From positions 1 to 5,584 of the forward strand of contig JASHUP010000201.1 of the NCBI GenBank assembly GCA_030039915.1: 5,584 bases of DNA, written 5' to 3'. Positions 1-5,563 of this stretch are shown in pieces (position 1 is the stretch's first letter; the number at the start of each line of letters is the position of its first letter). The translations under genes and the position numbers were made by a program. The notes below the pieces were generated by a model. The model made no database searches, had not been told where the DNA came from, and saw only the letters and a program-made list of their open reading frames with translations. The DNA comes from Thermoplasmata archaeon. GTDB taxonomy: Archaea > Thermoplasmatota > Thermoplasmata > UBA184.

Positions 1-70
1 CGAGACGGTAAAAGCGTATGGTTCGGGATGCAGGTCAGGGTTCTAGTAGCCGAGTTCCGCTCGCCCCGCC

Positions 71-2122
71 GTGGGCATTCCCGGTCCGAGCCTCGTTCCC
101 TGGGCCGCCGCGATCCTCGCCTGGGCCGCGCTCGCGGGGATGCTGGGCGAAATCGTCCGAGGGCTCCTCGCTCGCTACGTCGGCCTCTGGCGACACCCCG
201 AGCCGATCGAACGACTCCTCCTCGATTTCTATCTCGGCGGGGCGGTCGTCTTCGTTCTCGCGACGATCCCCTGGTCCGGCTTTGTGGGTCCGGTGGTCTA
301 CCTCCTTCCGATCGTCGCGTGGATCGGTCTCGGTATCCGCTGGATGCGCTCGTCGCGAACTCCGAACTGGATCCGCTACGTTCGGGCGTCCCTCGCGACG
401 CTGGTCCAACCGGTCTACCTGGTCGTGCTCGCGTCCGCCCTGGGCCTATTCTTGGTCGAGCTCGCGACCGCGCTGCCGATCGGCACCGGCAACACGTTCG
501 ACTCGAGTCTTCTTACCCTCTATACGAGCAGCCTCCTCCAACACCATACGACCCCGGTCTCCTTCGCTCCCTACGCGGTAACCGGGCTCCTCTACCCCCA
601 GGGGACGACGGTTTGGCTGGGATGGGCCCAGCTCCTCCTCGGACCGCCCCCCGCCCGAACGGCCCTGCTCGTGACCCCACTCTTCTTCGCGCTGGCGCCG
701 CTCGCGGGATTCGTCTTCGGCCGACGGCTCTTCGGCAGTGACCGTGCGGGACTTGCGACCGCCTTGCTCCTTGCCTGGGTGGGCCCTGGGACGCGAGCGA
801 TCGTTGTCGGGAGCAACGACTTCGTCGTCGCGTTCCCTCTCGTACTTCTCCTGGCGGCGGAGGCGGTCGTTTGGCTCCGGGCCCCACTGCTTCGTCTATC
901 GGACGCTGTCGGCTTTGGCCTTCTGGCCGCGTATTCGGTGGCCTTGAACCCGGTGGGGGCCGAGTGGATCCTGATTGCGCTACCGGTCGCCGCCCTCCTT
1001 TGCCAACCTCGGTTTGGCGGAGCGGCCCGCGGTTGGTTCGTGCGATGGACCGTGACCGTCGGTGTGACCCTCTTGGGGACCGTCCCGCAGCTGTATGTGC
1101 TCCTTGCGGAACACTCGAATCCGGGGCAGCTCGCCGGGGCCAACCCCGTCTCCCAGGGGGGTTCCAACGGAATCTCGACCGCCCAGTTCATCGGCTCGAT
1201 CGACCCGTTTCTGTTCGGGTCCAGCGACACGGGGCTCTCCCCCCTCGCCGCGCTCCGACTGGAGATTGCGGTACTGATCGTGCTCGGCCTCGCGCTCCTG
1301 CTCCTTCTGCCCCGGGATTCCGTCCTCGGACGCTACTTCGACGGGTTCCGAGCCTTCCTTGCCGGAGCGGTGGTGGCGACGATCGGCCTGCTTTCCGTAC
1401 TCTGGGCGGCGAGCACGGGGTTTGCCCCTGCCGTCGTCTTCGCGCGAATTTCGAGCGAGAGCGAACTCTCCTGGTGGCTCTTCGCGCTCTACGGCCTCAT
1501 CGCGACCGCTCCGCTCGTGCTCGCGCTCGAACGGTTCGCCGGCTGGGTCAAACGAACCGCTCCGGCGCCCGTGCAGAACCGACCGTACTCTCGACCCGGT
1601 GTCGGATTCCGTAGCTCCCCTCCCATGGCCCGGACGCTCCTGCCGCTCGCGGTCGCCCTGGTGATCGTGGTCCCCGGGGTCGTGCTCACCCCGAGCGAGC
1701 TCCCTTCGGCCCTCTCGGAGCAATACCACGACTTTGGGAACGTCACGGCGGCCGACTTCGCCCTGCTCGCGTTCTCGGGGTCCTACCTCCCGCCGGGAGC
1801 GCGGGTGCTCGTCGCCCCGGGGAGCGCGGGGCAGTTCTTACCGGGCTACTGTTCCGACATCGTCCTGCTGTATCCGATGGTGCCCGGGTGGCCGACGGTG
1901 AACGCTTCCTACGAGCGGCTGGTCCATGATCTGTCGAACGGCACCCTCGGTCCGGCCGACACTCGAGCGCTGTCGACGCTCGAGGTGCAGTACATCGTGG
2001 TCACGGGCAACAGCACGATCTTGTGGCCGGCGTTCTCGGCTCGACCGCTGCTCGCGGATCCGGCCGCCTACCCGAAGATCTTCGCGGAAGGCGACGCCTA
2101 CCTCTTCGGGGTCCTCACGTAG
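71..2122 (+). CDS. Polytopic membrane protein, GT-C fold glycosyltransferase-like
   Basis: A 683-residue protein with about 13-15 hydrophobic segments, among them roughly 8-27, 55-73, 75-92, 113-135, 197-217, 225-268, 277-311, 322-345, 396-414, 425-449, 467-485 and 521-540. The loop after segment 113-135 contains FDSSLLTLYTSSLLQHH (Asp144), then YPQG (175-178), and a later helix ends in GRRLFGSDRAG (217-227). This order resembles GT-C fold enzymes (STT3/PMT-like), in which an Asp in the first external loop is catalytic; that assignment is inference. A basic, Pro-rich loop (491-520) should be cytoplasmic, placing the C-terminal domain (541-683) outside. That domain has four N-x-S/T sequons (N557, N611, N623, N647) and a TLEVQYIVV segment like the small C-terminal domain of such proteins. 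The start is GTG at 71: an in-frame TAG lies at 47-49, and there is no Shine-Dalgarno, so it may be leaderless (weak AT-rich stretch at 42-49). Being a large membrane protein is near certain; the exact family and sugar substrate are not known. It is monocistronic as far as visible and converges on korB. Confidence 0.8.
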   Translation: MGIPGPSLVPWAAAILAWAALAGMLGEIVRGLLARYVGLWRHPEPIERLLLDFYLGGAVVFVLATIPWSGFVGPVVYLLPIVAWIGLGIRWMRSSRTPNWIRYVRASLATLVQPVYLVVLASALGLFLVELATALPIGTGNTFDSSLLTLYTSSLLQHHTTPVSFAPYAVTGLLYPQGTTVWLGWAQLLLGPPPARTALLVTPLFFALAPLAGFVFGRRLFGSDRAGLATALLLAWVGPGTRAIVVGSNDFVVAFPLVLLLAAEAVVWLRAPLLRLSDAVGFGLLAAYSVALNPVGAEWILIALPVAALLCQPRFGGAARGWFVRWTVTVGVTLLGTVPQLYVLLAEHSNPGQLAGANPVSQGGSNGISTAQFIGSIDPFLFGSSDTGLSPLAALRLEIAVLIVLGLALLLLLPRDSVLGRYFDGFRAFLAGAVVATIGLLSVLWAASTGFAPAVVFARISSESELSWWLFALYGLIATAPLVLALERFAGWVKRTAPAPVQNRPYSRPGVGFRSSPPMARTLLPLAVALVIVVPGVVLTPSELPSALSEQYHDFGNVTAADFALLAFSGSYLPPGARVLVAPGSAGQFLPGYCSDIVLLYPMVPGWPTVNASYERLVHDLSNGTLGPADTRALSTLEVQYIVVTGNSTILWPAFSARPLLADPAAYPKIFAEGDAYLFGVLT

Positions 2123-2144
2123 TTCGTCGGCACGCCGAGTCGGT

Positions 2145-3041
2145 TCAGATGAACTCGTCCAGCAGCTCCGTGCGACCCTTGAGTCCCGACGGTTGCGCGT
2201 TGAGAGGGCCCGCAGCGAGCACTTCCTCCAGGTCCTCGTACGTGGGGCGGTCGACCGAGTAGAACAGCCCGATCGGGATCTTGTCGCCCCACTCGAGGGA
2301 GCGCTGCCAGGCGGCCACGATGTCCGAGGGGTTGTGGCCCGAGCTCTCGAGTTTGTAGACCCGCTGCCGGAAGTAATCGAACGTGTTGATCTTGTTGTAG
2401 GTCACGCACGGCGACATCACGTCGACGAACGCGAACCCCTTGTGGCTGATCCCATTCGCGACGAGGTCGGCGAGATGCTTCACGTCACCGGAGAACCCGC
2501 GGGCGACGTACGTCGCGCCGCTCGCCAGGGCCAACGACACCGGCTCGATCGGTCGCTCGATCACTCCCGCCGGAGTCGACTTGGTCTTCTGGCCCATCTC
2601 CGACGTCGGACTCGCCTGGCCGGTCGTGAGACCATAGATCTGATTGTCCATGGTCACGTACGTCAGCTTCACATTGCGTCGCATCGCGTGGATGAAGTGC
2701 CCCACGCCGATCCCGAAGCCGTCTCCGTCCCCGCCGGTCGCAATGACCGTGAGGCCGTGATTTCCCCATCGAATCCCCTCGGCGAGCGGGATCGATCGAC
2801 CGTGGATCCCGTGGAATCCGTAGGACGAGAGGAAGTGCGGCAGGTTCGACGAACATCCGATCCCGGAAGCGATGACGACGTCCTTGCTCGGGATCTTGAG
2901 GCGCTTCAGCGCCATCTCGATCGCCGCGACCACTCCGAAATCGCCGCAACCGGGACACCAGGTCGGCTTGGTCTGCGACTTTCCGACGATCGGCAACTGG
3001 GTCGTGGGGGAGACGATCGGCACCGCTGCGCTCTCCGCCAT
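2145..3041 (-). CDS. korB: 2-oxoacid:ferredoxin oxidoreductase, beta subunit (TPP and [4Fe-4S] binding)
   Basis: The catalytic subunit of a CoA-dependent 2-oxoacid:ferredoxin oxidoreductase. It binds thiamine pyrophosphate and one [4Fe-4S] cluster, and with KorA converts a 2-oxoacid plus CoA to acyl-CoA plus CO2 while reducing ferredoxin in the cytoplasm. The 298-residue length is normal for the family. Visible motifs are WCPGCG (28-33), GIGCSS (60-65), the Mg-TPP motif GGDGDGFGIG (103-112) with NQIYGLTTGQ (133-142), and PCVTYN (211-216). Cys29, Cys32, Cys63 and Cys212 match, in order and spacing, the four cluster ligands of the two-subunit Sulfolobus-type enzyme. The ATG at 3041 lies 2 nt after the korA stop and has a strong Shine-Dalgarno, so translation is probably coupled to korA. 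There is no ferredoxin-like delta subunit nearby, consistent with the two-subunit type. Preference among 2-oxoglutarate, pyruvate and other 2-oxoacids cannot be decided from sequence; korB is the usual name by similarity. Confidence 0.95.
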   Translation of the reverse strand: MAESAAVPIVSPTTQLPIVGKSQTKPTWCPGCGDFGVVAAIEMALKRLKIPSKDVVIASGIGCSSNLPHFLSSYGFHGIHGRSIPLAEGIRWGNHGLTVIATGGDGDGFGIGVGHFIHAMRRNVKLTYVTMDNQIYGLTTGQASPTSEMGQKTKSTPAGVIERPIEPVSLALASGATYVARGFSGDVKHLADLVANGISHKGFAFVDVMSPCVTYNKINTFDYFRQRVYKLESSGHNPSDIVAAWQRSLEWGDKIPIGLFYSVDRPTYEDLEEVLAAGPLNAQPSGLKGRTELLDEFI

Positions 3042-3043
3042 GG

Positions 3044-4783
3044 TCAGAGCACCTCCTCGGCTCGCTCGAGGATCTGGTGCGGGTAGAACGGCTCACCGTC
3101 GTACTTGAGGAAACGGTGCGGGAGCTCGATGCCGGCCTCGGCCCGCAGAAGGTTTCCGAACTGCCCGGAGTAGTTTCCCTCCACGAGGAGGGTCTTCCGG
3201 GTCCGCGCGAACACCGCCCGCACCGCGCCCGGGTCGAGCGGGTAGAGGGTCGGGAATCGCAAGAGGTTCGTCTCCTTGCCCTTTTCATGAAGCAACGCCA
3301 TCGTATCGCGGACGGCTCCGACAGTGGAGCCCCAGGCCACGAAGGTGAGCGGGGCGTCGGCCGGACCCTCGAACATGGGCGGAGGCGTGTCCTTCGCGAG
3401 GCCCTTCAGCTTGCGCATCCGCTTCTCCATCATCTTCTCCCGGATCGAGATCGACGCGGGGAGCCCCACCAGAATATCTGACACGTCGTGTCCGGCCTCA
3501 TCGTGCTCGTCGGAGAGCGTGATGTGGTTCAGGCCGGGCTGGCCGGGGAACGCCCGAGGCGAAACGCCGGACTCCGTGTCGAGGTAGCGATGGTAGTCAT
3601 GACCGTTCGGCTGGACGGTGACAAGCGACGGGATCGGTACGTCGAGGTCGATCTTCTCCCGGTCGACCCCTTCCATCGCTTCCGCGAGATGGAAGTCGGT
3701 CATGAGCAGCACCGGCGTCTGGTAGCGCTCCGTGAGGTCGAAGGCCGTGATCGTGAGGTGATACGCCTCCACCGGGTCGGACGGGGCGAGCACCGCTCGG
3801 GGCCACTCTCCCTGACCGGCGCCCAAGAGGAGGTTCAGGTCGCCTTGCTCGGTCTTGGTCGGTAGGCCCGTCGACGGACCGGCTCGGGCCGCGTCAACGA
3901 CCACAACCGGGACCTCGGCCATACCGGCCATGCCGAGACCCTCGGTCATGAGCGCGAATCCGCCGCCGCTGCTCGCGGTCATCGACCGGACCCCCGCGTA
4001 GGAAGCCCCGATCGCCATATTGATGGACGCGAGCTCGTCCTCGGATTGCTTCACGACGATTCCGAGCGCCCGGGAATGCGCGGCGAGCCAGTGCATGATC
4101 GAGGAGGCCGGGGTCATCGGGTACTGGACCAGGAACTTCAACCCCGACGCGGCGGCGCCGAGCGCGATCGCCTGGTTCCCCGTCATCAGGAGCTTCGGGG
4201 GACCCACCTTCGTGAGAGCCTTCGGGTGGCTCGTCCCCTGCTGCTCCGCAAGGCGATAGGCGTCGGTGCTGGCACCGATGTTCCAGTCGACCACCTCACC
4301 GGCCTTTCGACCGAACGAATCCGAGAGGACCTTGTGCAACACGTCGAGCGGGATGCCGGCGAGGAATGCCGTCGCGCCGAGACCCGCCGCGTTCTGCAGA
4401 ATCGACTGAGTGGTGTACTTGCGCGCGATCTCGAGGGTGGGCACCGAAAGGAGCTGGATCTTCGGCGGGACATCCCCCGGTGTGAGCGGGAACTTCTCCG
4501 GGTCGAAGATGACGGTGCTGCCCGGATGGAGGATGGGGGCGTGCACGTCGACCGTTTGGCGGTCGAGTGCATAGAGGATGTCCGCCGAGTCACCTTGGCA
4601 GTGAATCGGCCCCTCGGACGCGCGCGCGTGGAACCAGACGTGACCGCCCCGGATCACGGATTGGTACGCATTCAAGCCGAACACATGCAGACCCATCCGC
4701 GAGAAACTTCGCGCGATGTTCTCGCCGAGCGAGGCGATGCCGTCCCCCGCCTGGCCTCCGATACGGACGGCGATTTCCGTCAT
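3044..4783 (-). CDS. korA: 2-oxoacid:ferredoxin oxidoreductase, fused gamma-alpha subunit
   Basis: A 579-residue partner of KorB in which the gamma and alpha domains are one chain, as in archaeal two-subunit enzymes and also some actinobacterial KorA proteins. The gamma domain (about 1-185) starts with RIGGQAGDGI (7-16), a form of the GxGGQG motif that contacts CoA in this family. The alpha pyrimidine-binding domain (about 195-440) has YPMTP (221-225), a variant of the YPITP substrate-recognition motif, then QSEDELASINMAIGAS (246-261), SSGGGFALMTEGLG (271-284) and RAGPSTGLPTKTEQGDL (300-316). The C-terminal domain (about 475-579) has VEGNYSGQFGNLLR (534-547) and GEPFYP (563-568). The ATG at 4783 is chosen because the conserved gamma motif begins immediately after it and the next Met is residue 30. 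No Shine-Dalgarno precedes it; a TATA-like box is centred about 25-26 bp upstream, suggesting a leaderless mRNA. It is the first gene of a korA-korB operon, divergent from moaD. The substrate is unresolved: 2-oxoglutarate, pyruvate or broad. Confidence 0.95.
   Translation of the reverse strand: MTEIAVRIGGQAGDGIASLGENIARSFSRMGLHVFGLNAYQSVIRGGHVWFHARASEGPIHCQGDSADILYALDRQTVDVHAPILHPGSTVIFDPEKFPLTPGDVPPKIQLLSVPTLEIARKYTTQSILQNAAGLGATAFLAGIPLDVLHKVLSDSFGRKAGEVVDWNIGASTDAYRLAEQQGTSHPKALTKVGPPKLLMTGNQAIALGAAASGLKFLVQYPMTPASSIMHWLAAHSRALGIVVKQSEDELASINMAIGASYAGVRSMTASSGGGFALMTEGLGMAGMAEVPVVVVDAARAGPSTGLPTKTEQGDLNLLLGAGQGEWPRAVLAPSDPVEAYHLTITAFDLTERYQTPVLLMTDFHLAEAMEGVDREKIDLDVPIPSLVTVQPNGHDYHRYLDTESGVSPRAFPGQPGLNHITLSDEHDEAGHDVSDILVGLPASISIREKMMEKRMRKLKGLAKDTPPPMFEGPADAPLTFVAWGSTVGAVRDTMALLHEKGKETNLLRFPTLYPLDPGAVRAVFARTRKTLLVEGNYSGQFGNLLRAEAGIELPHRFLKYDGEPFYPHQILERAEEVL
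3050..3058 (-). promoter_or_regulatory. Shine-Dalgarno site of korB, inside the korA 3' end
   Basis: Read on the minus strand the sequence is GAGGAGGTG, followed by 8 nt and then ATG. It is an almost perfect match to the anti-Shine-Dalgarno end of 16S rRNA. The same bases encode the last Glu-Glu-Val codons of KorA (EEVL, then stop). This fixes the korB start at 3041 and suggests that ribosomes finishing korA re-initiate on korB, keeping the subunits in balance. Confidence 0.85.
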
Positions 4784-4803
4784 GGGTACATCGAGGGAGC
4801 GTT

Positions 4804-4812
4804 CGTATTAAG
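4804..4812 (-). promoter_or_regulatory. Putative archaeal TATA box for korAB
   Basis: On the minus strand CTTAATACG is one of the few AT-rich stretches in an otherwise GC-rich region. The TTAATA core is centred about 25-26 bp upstream of the A of the korA ATG. That is where a TATA box falls when transcription starts at or next to the start codon, and it agrees with the missing Shine-Dalgarno. An upstream ATG at 4791 (minus strand, out of frame) would be only about 17 bp from the box and so would not be transcribed as a leader. Position-based inference only. Confidence 0.45.
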
Positions 4813-4814
4813 CG

Positions 4815-4823
4815 GTTATGTGA
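4815..4823 (+). promoter_or_regulatory. Weak TATA-like element for moaDE
   Basis: The stretch GTTATGTGA on the plus strand is centred about 26 bp before the TTG at 4845 and about 53 bp before the ATG at 4872. A transcript starting around 4845 would be leaderless for the TTG start, or would carry a leader of about 27 nt for the ATG start. The match to a TATA consensus is poor. The stretch at 4805-4811 (GTATTAA) is an alternative box that would start transcription near 4835. Confidence 0.25.
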
Positions 4824-4871
4824 AGTCGGCCTGTCCACAACCCTTTGAACGAGGACCGATTGAGCCCCGCG

Positions 4872-5129
4872 ATGCGTGACGCGGTCACGGTTCTCCTCTT
4901 CGCGACGGCGCGTACCGCCGTCGGGACCGCTCGGTTGGTATGGCCGGTCGGTTCCGACGGCATGAGCGCGCGTTCGCTGCTCCGCGGGCTCGTCGTCTCC
5001 TACCCCCAACTGGGACCCACGATCCGGACCAGTCGATTCGTGCTCAACGGGGAATACCTTTCCAACTTGACCACCCGGATCCGCCCGGGCGACGAATTCG
5101 CGGTCCACCCGCCGTACGGGGGAGGCTGA
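4872..5129 (+). CDS. moaD: Molybdopterin synthase small subunit, MoaD (ubiquitin-like sulfur carrier)
   Basis: An 85-residue beta-grasp protein of normal MoaD length. It opens with VTVLLFATAR (5-14), the usual first strand of MoaD, and later has FVLNGEYL and RIRPGDEFAVHPPYGGG at the C-terminus. In the family the terminal Gly-Gly is adenylated by a MoeB/UbaA-type E1 enzyme, converted to a thiocarboxylate and inserted into MoaE, where it supplies the dithiolene sulfurs of molybdopterin. Here the end is Gly-Gly-Gly. ATG 4872 is preferred because the conserved strand starts four residues later. In-frame TTG codons at 4845 and 4860 are alternatives: the first fits a leaderless start, and the second has GAGGA five to nine bases upstream. 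They would add nine or four residues. moaE follows 8 nt after the stop. In archaea such proteins can also act as SAMP-type protein modifiers; that is possible here but not shown. Confidence 0.9.
   Translation: MRDAVTVLLFATARTAVGTARLVWPVGSDGMSARSLLRGLVVSYPQLGPTIRTSRFVLNGEYLSNLTTRIRPGDEFAVHPPYGGG
5121..5125 (+). promoter_or_regulatory. Shine-Dalgarno-like site of moaE inside the moaD Gly codons
   Basis: GGAGG lies within the last two glycine codons of moaD (GGA GGC), just before its TGA. It is 12 nt from the GTG at 5138, longer than usual, and 6 nt from an in-frame CTG at 5132. GTG is the more credible start by codon type. The arrangement implies coupled translation of MoaD and MoaE. Confidence 0.5.
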
Positions 5130-5137
5130 CCCTGAGC

Positions 5138-5563
5138 GTGCGTCTCACCCACCGACGGCTCTCGGCCTCGGCAGCGATGTCGGCGCTCGAGGGACCGGGT
5201 CTCGGCGGGCTCGTCCTCTTCGCTGGCCGCGTCCGTCCGGACCCGACGACGCGAGGTCGGGTGGTCGCGCTCGACTACGAGGCCCACATGGCCGTCGCAC
5301 GGAAGGCCCTGACCGACCTCGAGCGGAGGGCTCGGGTGCGCTTCGGCGCGGAGCGCATCGTGCTCTGGCACCGGGTGGGAATCGTGCCGGTGGGCGAAGC
5401 TTCGGTGCTGGTGGGGGCCGCCACGGGCCACCGAGCCGCGGCGTTCGCGGCGGCGCGGTTCCTGATCGAGAAACTGAAGGCCGAGGCGCCTATTTGGAAG
5501 GCGGAGCGAGAACGACCCGCGCGTCGACGGCGACGACGCCCTGCCGGACGGGGCGGACGATGA
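5138..5563 (+). CDS. moaE: Molybdopterin synthase catalytic subunit, MoaE
   Basis: A 141-residue protein from GTG 5138. MoaE dimers, each bound to a MoaD tail, convert cyclic pyranopterin monophosphate to molybdopterin in the cytoplasm. The family pattern is clear: GGLVLFAGRVRPDPTTRGR (23-41), LDYEAH (45-50), HRVG (78-81), VGEASV (85-90), GHRAAAF (97-103) and EKLKAEAPIWKAE (111-123). By comparison with E. coli MoaE, Arg33, His98, Arg99, Lys114 and Lys121 correspond to Arg39, His103, Arg104, Lys119 and Lys126; the two lysines have the same 7-residue spacing and are the catalytic pair. The core ends at about residue 123; the last 18 residues are Arg-rich and unlike the family. From residue 118 onward the gene lies over the 3' end of the opposite-strand synthetase gene. 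The frame is open upstream to 4940, but that extension overlaps moaD and lacks family similarity, so GTG 5138 is used (rare CTG 5132 is the other option). Confidence 0.92.
   Translation: MRLTHRRLSASAAMSALEGPGLGGLVLFAGRVRPDPTTRGRVVALDYEAHMAVARKALTDLERRARVRFGAERIVLWHRVGIVPVGEASVLVGAATGHRAAAFAAARFLIEKLKAEAPIWKAERERPARRRRRRPAGRGGR

Noticed and set aside
1..70. Possible RNA gene end or promoter before gene 1 (GGTAAAAGCGTATGG and GGTTCGGGA stretches)
   Set aside because: GGTTCGGGA superficially recalls a tRNA T-arm, but no paired acceptor or T stem can be drawn. The AT-richer stretch at 8-19 is not at a convincing distance from GTG 71. I see no supportable feature here.
2127..2138. Small inverted repeat TCGGC-AC-GCCGA in the 22-bp gap between the two convergent genes
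   Set aside because: Five-base arms with a two-base loop form a poor hairpin, and no T-run follows on either strand, so it is not supported as a terminator. Such GC palindromes are expected by chance in this composition.
1926..3086. Long open frame (386 codons) on the plus strand across korB
   Set aside because: It is a shadow frame of GC-rich korB: composition dominated by Arg, Asp and Val, no recognisable motif, and it lies opposite a gene with clear cofactor and cluster motifs.
4046..4879. Plus-strand open frame (277 codons) opposite the gamma domain of korA
   Set aside because: It reads antisense to conserved KorA coding sequence, is Arg/Glu-rich without domain signs, and also runs across the promoter region and the start of moaD.
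4940..5137. Possible 66-residue N-terminal extension of MoaE
   Set aside because: It overlaps moaD in another frame, is low-complexity Arg/Pro-rich and has no MoaE similarity; the family match begins just after GTG 5138.
5506..5563. Frameshift or sequencing error as the cause of the Arg-rich MoaE tail
   Set aside because: The conserved MoaE core is intact to WKAE, and the opposite-strand synthetase end reads cleanly in frame through the same bases, so there is no direct sign of an indel; the convergent overlap explains the tail. Kept only as a point to verify in the overlap finding.
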